Shown: in pieces, positions 7,721 to 15,895 of the stretch
How positions within the stretch are numbered: the first letter of the stretch is position 1
How the letters are laid out: each line of letters starts with the position of its first letter
DNA from: JACVRM01 sp963817375
Lineage (GTDB): Bacteria; Actinomycetota; Thermoleophilia; Gaiellales; Gaiellaceae
DNA: 64,000 bases
Direction: 5' to 3'
Assembly (NCBI GenBank): GCA_963817375.1
Contig: CAWFOB010000001.1
Span: 1 to 64,000, forward strand
Program-made: the position numbers and the translations under genes
The notes under the pieces: generated by a model
The model's database searches: none
Told to the model about the DNA's origin: nothing
Seen by the model: only the letters and a program-made list of their open reading frames with translations

Positions 7721-8727
7721 GCGGCGACCACCTCGGCGCTGCAGCCATGGACGACTGCCGCGAGCAGGTCGCACCCGTCGATGCCCTGGAGGGACGGGTG
7801 CGCAGTGTCGATCTCGATCGCGGGCCACTGGTCGAGGCCGAGGGCGGCGGCGCCCTCGTCGGCGCCGGCGCCGAGTAGCGTGTCGAGCGGGACGACGCCG
7901 CGGCGGCCGGAGGCGCGGCGCGCGATCGCCTCGATCTCGCGCAGCTCCTCGAGGGGGTCGATGCGGACGTTCGAGTCGGACCCGATGCAGATGCCGATCC
8001 CGCGCTCGAGCAGGCGCTCGACCGGGGCGAAGCCGTCGCCGAGGTTGGCCTCCGTCGTCGGGCACAGGCACACGCGCGTGCCTGTCTCGGCCAGCAGGTC
8101 GAGCTCGCCGTCGGATGCCTCGGTGGCGTGGATGACCGTGGTGTGCGGGCCGAGGCAGCCCGTCTCGTGCAGAAGCTCGATCGGGCGGCGCCCGTGCTCG
8201 GCGAGGCACTCCTCGACTTCGCGCGGCTGCTCGTCGGCGTGCACGTGCAGCCGCAGGGACTCGCGCTCGGCGTAGGCGCCGATCGCTTCCAGCCAGTCGC
8301 GGGGGCAGGCGCGGACGGAGTGGGGGGCGACGCCGACGCGCACGTCGCGCTCGCGGAGCGTCTCGACCAGGCTCAGGTACTTCTCCACGGACGGTTGCCG
8401 GAACGCCGGGCTGCCGCCGCGCGCGTACGCGACATAGAGGAGCACGAGCTCGACCCCGGCCTGCTCGGCCGCACCGGCCGCCGCCAGCGCCGCCTCCCAG
8501 CCCAGGTAGTGGAACTCGCCGACCGCGGTGTACCCGGCGGCCCGCATCTCGCGGTACGCCGCCTCGTAGGTCGTGCGAACGGTCTCGTGCGTCTCGGCCT
8601 CGGCCGCCGCGATCATCCGCTCGCGCCAGGCCCAGAAGTCACCCTGCTCCGGCGACTCCGCGCAGCCGCGCAGCCGCCGCTGGAACGTGTGCGTGTGCGT
8701 GTTCACGAAGCCGGGCAGTTCCAGCAC
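7717..8727 (-). CDS. hutF: formimidoylglutamate deiminase-like amidohydrolase (HutF-like)
   Basis: A 336-residue metal-dependent amidohydrolase starting with GTG. In histidine breakdown HutF turns N-formimidoyl-L-glutamate into N-formyl-L-glutamate and ammonia. Visible motifs: the metal pair in NTHTHTFQRRLRG, the HutF-typical FWAWRE, metal His residues in HVHADEQPREV and VIHATEASD, the CLCPTTEANLGDG strand and the metal Asp in GSDSN. The protein is about 100 residues shorter than usual HutF. It starts right at the barrel and so lacks most of the N-terminal beta-sandwich. No other hut gene is in the window. A related guanine deaminase-type enzyme is the main alternative. Confidence 0.78.
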   Translation of the reverse strand: MLELPGFVNTHTHTFQRRLRGCAESPEQGDFWAWRERMIAAAEAETHETVRTTYEAAYREMRAAGYTAVGEFHYLGWEAALAAAGAAEQAGVELVLLYVAYARGGSPAFRQPSVEKYLSLVETLRERDVRVGVAPHSVRACPRDWLEAIGAYAERESLRLHVHADEQPREVEECLAEHGRRPIELLHETGCLGPHTTVIHATEASDGELDLLAETGTRVCLCPTTEANLGDGFAPVERLLERGIGICIGSDSNVRIDPLEELREIEAIARRASGRRGVVPLDTLLGAGADEGAAALGLDQWPAIEIDTAHPSLQGIDGCDLLAAVVHGCSAEVVAA

Positions 8728-8745
8728 GACGCGACGCTACCCACA

Positions 8746-8864
8746 GGGGCCGTCCCCGTGTCAGCGGGGGCTGTCCCCAGTGATGAGCGCCACCGGACAG
8801 CTAGTGGGACAGCCCCCTACGGGGACAGCCCCTGGGGGACAGCCCCTGGGGGACAGCCCCTGGC
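8746..8864. repeat. GGGGACAGCCCC palindromic repeat cluster 1
   Basis: Several copies of the near-palindrome GGGGCTGTCCCC / GGGGACAGCCCC fill the gap between the HutF-like gene and the phosphatidyltransferase gene. Positions 8823-8864 are a 14-bp unit, GGACAGCCCCTGGG, in three tandem copies. The first 39 bp (8746-8784) are identical to 52435-52473. Related clusters are at 14009 and 52435. Confidence 0.85.
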
Positions 8865-8892
8865 GTGGAGAGTCGAGGAATATCCTTCACGT

Positions 8893-9459
8893 GTGGAGAC
8901 GACTGCCCCTGCCGTGTCCGCGCCGCTGGCGTACCTGCCGAACGCGCTGACGATCCTGCGGCTGGCGCTCGTCCCGGTCTTCGTGATCATCATGGCCAAC
9001 GCCGACGGGGGCCACAGCTGGGCGGCCGGCTTCGTCTTCGTCGCGGCCGCGCTCACCGACCAGGTCGACGGCTGGCTCGCCCGGCGGTGGCACGTCGAGT
9101 CCGCGTTCGGGAAGGTCGCCGACCCGCTCGCCGACAGGCTCATGATCGACGCCGCCGTGATCATGCTCTGGCTGGACGGCCGCCTGCCGTTCATCGCGCT
9201 CGGCCTGATCGTCCTCCGAGACGTCGTCCTCGTCGGCGGCTACCGCGTCTTCGAGGGCAAGGGCATGGACCTCAACGTGAGCATGCTCGGCAAGGTCGCG
9301 ACCTGGATCCTCTACGCGTCGCTCTGCCTCATCATCGTCACGACCGACGGCACGCAGTGGCCGGTCTGGCTGTTCTGGATCGGCCTCGCACTCGCGGTCG
9401 CCGCCGGCATCGGGTACGTCAACGACACGGTGCGCCAGGCCAGAGGGAAGACGGCGTGA
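8893..9459 (+). CDS. CDP-alcohol phosphatidyltransferase (PgsA family)
   Basis: An integral membrane enzyme of 188 residues that transfers a phosphatidyl group from CDP-diacylglycerol to an alcohol such as glycerol 3-phosphate or inositol phosphate. The full signature D-x2-DG-x2-AR-x8-G-x3-D-x3-D is present (DQVDGWLAR then GKVADPLADR). About five to six helices follow the usual plan. Start: GTG 8893, with AGGA about 12 bp upstream; the other upstream DNA is palindromic repeat. It overlaps the mannose guanylyltransferase start by GTGA. The neighbour makes GDP-mannose, so a role in mannosylated phospholipids is possible, but substrate cannot be assigned. Confidence 0.88.
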   Translation: METTAPAVSAPLAYLPNALTILRLALVPVFVIIMANADGGHSWAAGFVFVAAALTDQVDGWLARRWHVESAFGKVADPLADRLMIDAAVIMLWLDGRLPFIALGLIVLRDVVLVGGYRVFEGKGMDLNVSMLGKVATWILYASLCLIIVTTDGTQWPVWLFWIGLALAVAAGIGYVNDTVRQARGKTA

Positions 9460-11975
9460 AGGCCGTCGTCATGGCGGGCGGCGAAGGCACACGCCTGCGC
9501 CCGCTGACCTCGAACCAGCCGAAGCCGATGGTGCCGATCGTCGGCAAGCCGTGCATGGAGCACATCCTCGAGCTGCTCCGGCGCCATGGCTTCGAGGACG
9601 TCATCGTCACGCTCGCCTTCCTGCCGCAGGCGATCCGCAGCTACTTCGGTGACGGCGAGGCGCTCGGCATGCACGTCGAGTACTCCGTCGAGGACGCCCC
9701 GATGGGCACGGCCGGCTCCGTGCGCATGGCGCTCGGGAAGCTCGACGAGACGTTCCTGGTCATCTCGGGCGACGCCCTCTGCGATTTCGACCTGGCGCAG
9801 CTCGTGGAGTTCCACCGCGAGCGTGGCGCCTCGGTGACGATCGGCCTGAAGTCGGTCCCGAACCCGCTCGAGTTCGGGATCGTCGTGACCGACAGCGAGG
9901 GGCGCGTCGAGCGCTTCCTCGAGAAGCCGTCGTGGAGCCAGGTCTTCTCGGACACGATCAACACGGGCGTCTACGTGATCGAGCCGGAGGCGCTCGGCCA
10001 TGTCCCGCCCGACCGGCCCTACGACTTCTCGAAGGAGCTCTTCCCACTGCTGCTCGAGATGGGCCGGCCGATCTACGGCCACGTGCTCGAGGGCTACTGG
10101 CAGGACATCGGCAACCTCGACCAGTACCGGCAGGCGAACTTCGACGCGCTCGACGAGCTCGTCCAGCTCGAGATCCCGGGCGTGCGCCTGCGCGGGAACA
10201 TCTGGATCGGCGAGGGCGTCGAGATGGAAGACCTCGAGGCGATCGAGGGACCGGCGTTCGTCGGCAACTACTCGCGCATCGGCGCCGATGCCGAGGTGGG
10301 CGCGCACACCGTCCTCAGCGCGAGCGTGACGCTGCGCGAGCGCGCGCGCACGACCCGGTCGGTCATCGACGCCTCGACGCACATCGGCGCCTCCGCGCTG
10401 ATCGAGGGCGCGGTCATCGGCCGTTCGTGCGACATCCGCTCGCACGTACGCATCCACGAGGGCGTCGCGATCGGCGACGAGGTGACGATCGGCGCCGAGA
10501 GCGTCGTCATGCCGGGCGTGCGCATCTACCCGTACAAGGAGGTCGAGTCCGGCGCGCAGATCCACGAGCACCTGATCTGGGAGTCGCGCGCGCGGTCGCG
10601 CGTGTTCGGCGCCGACGGCGTCGAGGGGCTCGTCAACATCGACCTGACACCCGAGATCGCGGTTCGCGTCGGCGCCGCGCTCGGGACGGCGCTGAAGCGC
10701 GACGCGCGCGTGGTCGCCTCGCGGGAGGGGTCTCCTGCCTGCCGGCTCGTGAAGCGGGCGATCATCTCCGGGCTGATCTCCACCGGCATCGCGGTCGCCG
10801 ACCTGCGTGTCATCACTGCGCCGGTCGCGCGCCACCTCGTGAAGACGGAGGGCTACGAGGCGGGCGTCCACGTGGGCGTGTCCGCGTCGGACCCCGAGCT
10901 CGTCCAGGTGCGCTTCTTCGAGCACCCGGGAACCCAGCTGACGCAGGCGCTGCAGAAGGAGATCGAAAAGCACTTCACCCGCCAGGAGCTCCGCCGGGTC
11001 TCGGCCGCCGACGTGGGCGAGATCACGTATCCGGCGCGCGCGACCGAGGCGTACTCGCAGGAGCTGCTCGCCACGCTCGACGCCGATGCGATCCGGCGTC
11101 GCAAGTTCCGCGTCGTCGTCGACTACGGCTTCTCGGCCGCGTCGTTCGTGCTCCCGCTCGTGCTCGGCCCGCTCGGCGTCGAGGCCGTCTCGGCGCACGC
11201 GTTCGCGACGAACCGCAACGAACAGACCGGGCTGCGCGGGCTCGTCGGCCAGACGAAGAAGCTCGTCGGCGCGATCGGCGCCGACCTCGGCGTCGTCCTC
11301 GACGGTGCGGCCGAGCGCGTGTACCTGGTCGACGAGCGCGGCCGCGAGATCCCGGTCGAGCAGGCACTCCTCCTGTTTCTGCGGCTGATCGCCGGCGCGG
11401 GCCGCACCGGCAAGCTCGCGTTCCCGGTCACCGTCACGAGCCAGGTCGACCAGATGGTCGAGGGGAGCAGCCTCGAGGTCATCCGCACGCCCGCCTCGCT
11501 CGCCGACCTGACCCGGACGGCGGCCCAGGAGGGCGTCGTCTTCGCCGGCGCGGTCGGCGGCGGCTACGTCTTCCCGCAGTTCATCCCCGCCTACGACGCG
11601 GTCGCGAGCCTCTGCAACCTGCTCGAGCTGCTCGCGCCGATCGACCGGCCGGTCTCGGAGCTCGTCGCGGACCTGCCGTCGCCGACGCTCGTGCACCGCC
11701 GGATCACCTGCCCGTGGGCGCTCAAGGGCTACGTCATGCGCGTGGTCACCGAGCGGCTGAAGGACCGCGACGTCGACCTGACGGACGGGATCAAGGTCTT
11801 CGAGGAGCGCGGCTGGGCGCAGGTGCTGGCCGACCCGGACGAGCCCATCGTGCACGTCTACGCGGAGGGGCGGAACGCCGGCGAGTCCGCCCAGCTCGAG
11901 GGCGAGCTGCGCTTGCTCATCGAGGAGGTGCTGCAGGAGGAGAGTGAGCCGGCGCAGCCAATACCCTCAACCTGA
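9456..11975 (+). CDS. mannose-1-phosphate guanylyltransferase with degenerate phosphomannomutase-like domain
   Basis: An 839-residue cytosolic fusion. Residues 1-235 are a nucleotidyltransferase with MAGGEGTRLRPLT and KPMVPIVGKP near the start, so it should make GDP-mannose (or a similar NDP-sugar). About 245-370 is a left-handed beta-helix of hexapeptide repeats. From about 385 to the end is a phosphoglucomutase/phosphomannomutase-like domain. In that domain the usual TASHNP phospho-serine loop reads GVSASDPE, the metal loop DGDxDR reads DGAAER, and the sugar loop GExSGH reads GAVGGG, so mutase activity is unlikely. Start: GTG 9456 overlapping the phosphatidyltransferase stop. The same two-domain protein is known in other actinobacteria. 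Confidence 0.85.
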   Translation: MKAVVMAGGEGTRLRPLTSNQPKPMVPIVGKPCMEHILELLRRHGFEDVIVTLAFLPQAIRSYFGDGEALGMHVEYSVEDAPMGTAGSVRMALGKLDETFLVISGDALCDFDLAQLVEFHRERGASVTIGLKSVPNPLEFGIVVTDSEGRVERFLEKPSWSQVFSDTINTGVYVIEPEALGHVPPDRPYDFSKELFPLLLEMGRPIYGHVLEGYWQDIGNLDQYRQANFDALDELVQLEIPGVRLRGNIWIGEGVEMEDLEAIEGPAFVGNYSRIGADAEVGAHTVLSASVTLRERARTTRSVIDASTHIGASALIEGAVIGRSCDIRSHVRIHEGVAIGDEVTIGAESVVMPGVRIYPYKEVESGAQIHEHLIWESRARSRVFGADGVEGLVNIDLTPEIAVRVGAALGTALKRDARVVASREGSPACRLVKRAIISGLISTGIAVADLRVITAPVARHLVKTEGYEAGVHVGVSASDPELVQVRFFEHPGTQLTQALQKEIEKHFTRQELRRVSAADVGEITYPARATEAYSQELLATLDADAIRRRKFRVVVDYGFSAASFVLPLVLGPLGVEAVSAHAFATNRNEQTGLRGLVGQTKKLVGAIGADLGVVLDGAAERVYLVDERGREIPVEQALLLFLRLIAGAGRTGKLAFPVTVTSQVDQMVEGSSLEVIRTPASLADLTRTAAQEGVVFAGAVGGGYVFPQFIPAYDAVASLCNLLELLAPIDRPVSELVADLPSPTLVHRRITCPWALKGYVMRVVTERLKDRDVDLTDGIKVFEERGWAQVLADPDEPIVHVYAEGRNAGESAQLEGELRLLIEEVLQEESEPAQPIPST

Positions 11976-12041
11976 AGTTGACCCTTTGGGGTCCTGCTGC
12001 TTCAATCCAGTACTCGAACAGAACGCGACCGAAAGGGCCAA

Positions 12042-12305
12042 GTGGACTCGTTCCCCGATCTTGCAACACTCTCCGACCAGGAGCTGAAGGATCTGATCCG
12101 TGACCTCGTCAAGGAGGAGAACGAGGTCTCGTACCGCCGCCGCATCCTGCACGGGCACATCGACATCCTCCGCGCGGAGCTCGTCGCCCGCCTGCGCCAG
12201 AGCGTCGACGCGGGGGAGAGCCCGATCAGCGAGGCGGACGTGCACCGGCTGACCGAGGTGCTCGCGGCGAAGGGGTCGCCGCCCGTCGAAGCGGAACTCG
12301 ATTGA
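12042..12305 (+). CDS. RsiG-like protein (candidate c-di-GMP-responsive anti-sigma factor)
   Basis: An 87-residue helical protein starting with GTG, with AAAGGG just upstream. Residues 26-41 fit the RsiG cyclic di-GMP motif E-x3-S-x2-R-x3-Q-x3-D with one change: Glu26, Ser30, Arg33, His37 (Gln expected) and Asp41. In Streptomyces RsiG holds the sigma factor WhiG when armed with c-di-GMP and has two motif copies; single-motif homodimeric versions are known from deep-branching actinobacteria. The length and one motif here fit the homodimeric type. It is the first gene of a tightly coupled operon with FHA and MerR genes. No WhiG-type sigma gene is in the window, so its partner is unknown. A diguanylate cyclase lies at 23 kb. 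Confidence 0.72.
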   Translation: MDSFPDLATLSDQELKDLIRDLVKEENEVSYRRRILHGHIDILRAELVARLRQSVDAGESPISEADVHRLTEVLAAKGSPPVEAELD

Positions 12306-12766
12306 GCCACGTCTACTGCCCCGAGTGCGGGTTCCAGAACCCGGCCTCGGCGAACTACTGCGCACGCTGCGGCACCCTGCTCGTCAGGGCCGAGGAGCCG
12401 TCGGACGTCACGCAGACGTACACCGTCGAGGAGCTGTCCGGCGAGACGCCGCCGCTCGCGGAGGTCGGCGTCGAGGGGCCGGCGCTCGTCGTCCGCTCCG
12501 GCGGCGGCCGCGCGGGCGAGCACTTCCTGGCCTCGGGGCCGCGCACGGTCATCGGCCGCTCCCCGGACTGCGACATCTTCCTCGACGACGTCACCGTCTC
12601 CCGTCGCCACGCGGTGCTGATCGACGACGGCGGCCGCTTCTCGATCGAGGACCAGGGCAGCCTGAACGGCACCTTCGTGAACCGCGCGCGCATCGACAAT
12701 GCCGCGCTCGAGGACGGCGACGAGGTGCAGATCGGCAAGTACCGGATGACGTTCTTCAGCGGATGA
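12302..12766 (+). CDS. zinc-ribbon FHA-domain protein (GarA/OdhI-like position)
   Basis: A 154-residue cytosolic signalling protein starting with TTG, overlapping the RsiG-like stop by TTGA. An N-terminal zinc ribbon (CPECG, then CARCG) is followed by a linker containing VTQTYTVEE and an FHA domain (about 70-154) with the phosphothreonine-binding signature GRSPDCDI, SRRHA and LNGTFVN. FHA domains bind phosphothreonine on partner proteins. In mycobacteria and corynebacteria the equivalent gene before a MerR gene is garA/odhI, a regulator of 2-oxoglutarate metabolism whose N-terminal threonine is phosphorylated. Here the N-terminus carries a zinc ribbon instead, so that function should not be assumed. 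Confidence 0.88.
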   Translation: MSHVYCPECGFQNPASANYCARCGTLLVRAEEPSDVTQTYTVEELSGETPPLAEVGVEGPALVVRSGGGRAGEHFLASGPRTVIGRSPDCDIFLDDVTVSRRHAVLIDDGGRFSIEDQGSLNGTFVNRARIDNAALEDGDEVQIGKYRMTFFSG

Positions 12767-13428
12767 CCTCGCTCGCCCCCAGCGGCAGGCTCACGATCGG
12801 CGCGGTGTGCCGGGCGCTCCAGGAGGAGTTCCCGGACGTGTCGATCTCGAAGATCCGCTACCTGGAGGACCAGGGGCTCCTGACGCCGCGCCGCACCCAG
12901 GGCGGGTACCGGCAGTTCGCGGAGGAGGACGTCGAGCGCCTGCGGACGATCCTGAGGCTGCAGCGGGACGAGTTCCTGCCGCTGCGCGTCATTCGCCAGG
13001 AGCTGTCGTCGCCGGCGACCGAGCGCCAGCGCCGCCGGGCCGTCGCGCTCGGAGACCACGAGGACGAGATCGAGCTGGACGAGCTCTGCCGCCGGGCCGG
13101 CGTGACGCCCGAGGTCGTGCGCGAGCTCGAGGGCTTCGGGCTGCTCGAAGGGCGGGGCGGGGTGTACCCGGAGAGCGACGCCGACGTCGCTGCGACCTGC
13201 GCAGAGCTGGCGCGCTTCGGGCTGACGCCGCGGCACCTCCGGCCGTTTCGCACCTCGGCCGAGCGCGAGGTCGCGCTGCTCGAGCAGGTGGCGGCGCCGG
13301 GCCTGCGGGCGAGGAATGCCGAGCGCCGGAAGCGGGCACTGGACGAGCTGACCACGCTCGCCGAGCACTCTCAGCACCTGTCCCTGCTCCTCTTCGCGCG
13401 CGCGCTGCGTAGAGTTGCCGCGGCATGA
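12763..13428 (+). CDS. MerR-family transcriptional regulator (FtsR-like)
   Basis: A 221-residue DNA-binding protein, ATG overlapping the FHA stop by ATGA. The N-terminal winged helix (SISKIRYLEDQGLLTP then GGYRQF and DVERL) is typical of MerR. A second helical domain (about 110-220) lacks metal-binding cysteines. The order FHA gene then MerR gene matches garA-Rv1828 of Mycobacterium and odhI-ftsR of Corynebacterium, where FtsR activates the division gene ftsZ. By synteny this is the FtsR orthologue candidate; similarity in the C-terminal half was not tested. Confidence 0.85.
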   Translation: MTSLAPSGRLTIGAVCRALQEEFPDVSISKIRYLEDQGLLTPRRTQGGYRQFAEEDVERLRTILRLQRDEFLPLRVIRQELSSPATERQRRRAVALGDHEDEIELDELCRRAGVTPEVVRELEGFGLLEGRGGVYPESDADVAATCAELARFGLTPRHLRPFRTSAEREVALLEQVAAPGLRARNAERRKRALDELTTLAEHSQHLSLLLFARALRRVAAA

Positions 13429-13955
13429 GCGAGACAACTGCCATGGACCTGGCCGCAAAGATTCGCGACGTCCCCGACTTCCCCGAGCCGGGCATCGTCT
13501 TCAAGGACATCATGCCGCTGCTCGCGGACCCGGCGGCGCTGCACGAATCGGTCGAGCGGCTCGCCGAGTGGGCGGAGCCGCGGCGGCCGGATCTCGTGCT
13601 CGGCGCCGAGGCGCGTGGGTTCATCCTCGGCGGCGCGCTGGCGCACCGGCTCGGCTGCGGCTTCGCGGCGGCGCGGCGCCCGGGGAAGCTGCCGGCGCGG
13701 ACGATCAGCGCGACCTACGCACTCGAGTACGGCGAGAACTCGCTCGAGGTGCACGCGGACGCCTTCGCCGGCGGGGCGCGCGTCCTCGTGCACGACGACG
13801 TGCTCGCCACCGGCGGCACGGTGAAGGCGATCCTCGACCTCGTCGAGCAGCTCGGCGGGCAGGTCGTCGGCGTCGAGTTCCTGATCGAGCTGAGCTTCCT
13901 CAGCGGGCGCGAGCGGCTCGCAGGCTACGACCTGCACTCGCTGATCACCTACTAG
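13425..13955 (+). CDS. apt: adenine phosphoribosyltransferase
   Basis: A purine salvage enzyme that makes AMP from adenine and PRPP; 176 residues in the cytosol. It has the FPEPGIVFKDIMPLL N-terminal segment, the GAEARGFILGGALA strand and the PRPP-binding loop VLVHDDVLATGGTV. The start ATG 13425 overlaps the MerR stop by ATGA; an internal ATG at 13443 is possible. It is the last gene of the RsiG-like/FHA/MerR operon and is followed at once by a hairpin. Confidence 0.95.
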   Translation: MSETTAMDLAAKIRDVPDFPEPGIVFKDIMPLLADPAALHESVERLAEWAEPRRPDLVLGAEARGFILGGALAHRLGCGFAAARRPGKLPARTISATYALEYGENSLEVHADAFAGGARVLVHDDVLATGGTVKAILDLVEQLGGQVVGVEFLIELSFLSGRERLAGYDLHSLITY

Positions 13956-13976
13956 CCGTCCGCCTCCGGCGGACGG
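13956..13976 (+). terminator. hairpin at end of apt operon
   Basis: A perfect 9-bp stem, CCGTCCGCC / GGCGGACGG with a TCC loop, starts right after the apt stop. The following TTAGG is a weak T-tract, so the hairpin may terminate or protect the 3' end. Confidence 0.6.
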
Positions 13977-14008
13977 TTAGGAAGCGACTCGAACGTGTGT
14001 TGACGACT

Positions 14009-14036
14009 GGGGCTGTCCCCGAAGGGGGCTGTCCCC
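14009..14036. repeat. GGGGCTGTCCCC palindromic repeat, cluster 2
   Basis: Two copies of GGGGCTGTCCCC separated by GAAG, the same word as in the clusters at 8746 and 52435. It lies between the apt terminator and the next gene. Confidence 0.8.
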
Positions 14037-14119
14037 GTTTCCGAAAATCGATCGCTGGGCAGCCGCGGCTGCCGGCGCCCGCCGTTTACGACCTCCGGAC
14101 CGGGGCGCACAATAAGGAG

Positions 14120-14724
14120 ATGTACGACGCGCTCACTGCTCGGTACACGTTCGCGTGTCCCGCACGCGGGCGAGGCGCGCGTGCCGCTGTCCGCGTTCCG
14201 GCGCGTGGAGCGGCTGCCGGGCGCGTCGCACCCGGCGCTCTTCCGCATCACGTTCGCCTGCGCGTGCGGCGGCGACCATGTGGGCCTCGCCGCGCACGAC
14301 GAGCTCGACTGGGCGCCGCTCGGCCTCGAGGCCGGCTCGTTCGTGAACGTCATGACCGCGCGCGTCGACGACGTGGCCGGCGAGCTCGCCGACCTGGCCG
14401 CGCGGCGGATCGGAGCGGGGGAGTGGCCGTGGACGTTCTACTGCTACCCCGAGGAGCGCGCCGCGGCCGGGGTTCCCGTCGGCGTTCACGCTGGTCGCGC
14501 CGGGCGAGCGGGCCGCGGTCGGCGTCGCCGTCCGCTGCGCCGCGTGCGCGCGGCTGTCCGTCAACCTCGTCTCGGTCGCGCACCTCGACGTGCCGTTCCA
14601 CAACGACCGCCACGTGGGGGTGGTCGAGCACTTCTTCTCCGACGACGCGCGGCAGACGGTCGACGAGTTCACGGCCGAGCTGTACTCCGCGCGTTTCGAC
14701 GCGCGCCGGCTGCTGCTGGATTAG
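14120..14724 (+). pseudogene. hypothetical protein of about 200 aa, two frameshifts
   Basis: The locus reads through three frames. It begins MYDALTARYTFAC at ATG 14120 (AAGGAG abuts the ATG), moves one base near 14158 to continue as HAGEARVPLSAFRRVERLPG and a Cys-x-Cys-containing stretch, then moves again near 14465 to FPSAFTLVAPGERAAVGV, a CAAC pair and a stop at 14722-14724. The total of 605 nt equals 201 codons plus two bases, so two single-base insertions explain it fully. The product would be soluble with two cysteine pairs. No family recognised. A sequencing error is as likely as true decay. Confidence 0.6.
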
Positions 14725-14755
14725 GGCGCGGCGCGTTCCGGGGAACGGTCCCGGT

Positions 14756-15382
14756 ATGTACGGACTGACACGCGCAGGCACGACGCTCATCGGTGCTGCG
14801 GTCGCCGGCTTCCTGTTCTGGGTCGGGACACGCATCGTCACCCATCCCTTCAGCTTCCAGGGCACGTCGAAGGGCGACTACTGGCTGTGGCTGCTGACGC
14901 TCGCCGCCGCCGGGTTCGTGATGGCGCTCTCCCAGCTCCTGGGCGGCTGGACGAAGTGGGGGTGGCCGACCATCTCGGTGCCCGTCCTCGTGATCGGCTT
15001 CGTGCCGCCGCTCATCGTCGGCCTCTGGATCCTGGCGTTCCACCAGCCGGGCCGCGGCTGGGGCGCGGGGCATGTCCGCAGCTGGTCGAACGACATCGGC
15101 GTCTTCCACGCGGTCTCGACGATCTGGATCGCCGTCCCGGCGATCGCGTTCCTGCTCGGGCTCCTCTTCGGCTTCTCCTTCGACACCAGCGGGCCGCGCG
15201 TGGCGCGGGCGGCGGTGGTGCGACGAGGCCGCGGAGCCGGCGCCGCGGCGTCGTCGATCGCCCGGCGAGCGAGCTCGACGGCGTCGCCACGCCGGTCGAC
15301 AACGGCGACCGGAGACGGTCGTCACCGAGCCCGGACGGCGAGACGCGCGTCGACGACACCGGACAATCGCGTCCACACCTGA
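14756..15382 (+). CDS. four-helix membrane protein, C-terminal frame uncertain
   Basis: Starts MYGLTRAGTTLIG at ATG 14756. Membrane helices lie at about 6-27, 40-62, 68-95 and 115-140. After about 15215 the given frame becomes Arg/Ala-rich, while the other two frames look like an acidic, more natural tail (for example DEAAEPAPRR, then VDRPASELDGVATPVDNGD, then PDGETRVDD). Single-base insertions probably scramble the tail; the TGA at 15380-15382 is a plausible end. No function recognised. Confidence 0.55.
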   Translation: MYGLTRAGTTLIGAAVAGFLFWVGTRIVTHPFSFQGTSKGDYWLWLLTLAAAGFVMALSQLLGGWTKWGWPTISVPVLVIGFVPPLIVGLWILAFHQPGRGWGAGHVRSWSNDIGVFHAVSTIWIAVPAIAFLLGLLFGFSFDTSGPRVARAAVVRRGRGAGAAASSIARRASSTASPRRSTTATGDGRHRARTARRASTTPDNRVHT

Positions 15383-15453
15383 ATCTGCCGAAAACGGCTT
15401 CACTCCGGCCAGGGATCGTTCCGCGGGCGAGGGTGTTCGATACATGGAAAACG

Positions 15454-15663
15454 ATGCTCGCACCCGCCCCCACAGCGCCTCTCGGCGAGCGCGCCGCACG
15501 CCGGCTGCTCGCTGACTGCGACACGCTCTCCTGGCTTCTCGACCAGCCGCAGGTCACCGCCAGGGAACGCCTCGAGCGCGCAGTCGGCGATCCGCTGGCG
15601 CAGCGGTTGGTCAACGCCCTCTCGGGCGACCACCGCATGCGCGCTCGCGAACGGCTCGCGTAA
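15454..15663 (+). CDS. small hypothetical helical protein (69 aa)
   Basis: ATG 15454 with a weak GGA six bases upstream; GTG 15433 would add seven residues. The product is Ala/Arg/Leu-rich and helical, with RRLLADCDTLSWLLDQPQVTARERLERAV in its middle, and looks like a small soluble DNA- or protein-binding helix bundle. It ends four bases before the convergent membrane gene. No family recognised. Confidence 0.5.
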   Translation: MLAPAPTAPLGERAARRLLADCDTLSWLLDQPQVTARERLERAVGDPLAQRLVNALSGDHRMRARERLA

Positions 15664-15666
15664 CGG

Positions 15667-15849
15667 CTAGCGCCGGTCGGCCGGCGGCGCGTCGCCGCCG
15701 CAGTGCCGCACGAAGAGGAAGACGGCTGCTCCGCCGAGACAGCCGGCGATGAACGCCGTCGCCTTCTGGACGTCGACCGCCCACAGGCCGGCCCAGAGGA
15801 AGACGCCGAAGAAGACGCCCCACAGGCCTGCCTGGACGCCCTGATCCAT
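15667..15849 (-). CDS. small membrane protein (60 aa)
   Basis: From ATG 15849 the 60 residues hold two membrane helices (GLWGVFFGVFLWAGLWAV and AFIAGCLGGAAVFLFV) and a short polar end with CGGDAPPADRR. A longer frame to 15924 runs through repeat copy A and is not credible. Function unknown. Confidence 0.6.
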   Translation of the reverse strand: MDQGVQAGLWGVFFGVFLWAGLWAVDVQKATAFIAGCLGGAAVFLFVRHCGGDAPPADRR

Positions 15850-15895
15850 GCTCGGTGCGCGGAGGTGCACGGCGGCAGCGTATCGCTCCACAAAC

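Noticed and set aside
8821..8864. Tandem repeat that might be a CRISPR fragment
   Set aside because: The 14-bp unit has no spacers and no cas genes are present; it is part of the GGGGACAGCCCC family.
9312..11855. An 847-residue open frame on the minus strand
   Set aside because: It is antisense to the clear guanylyltransferase/mutase gene. Long shadow frames are expected at this GC content, and it has no motifs or ribosome site.
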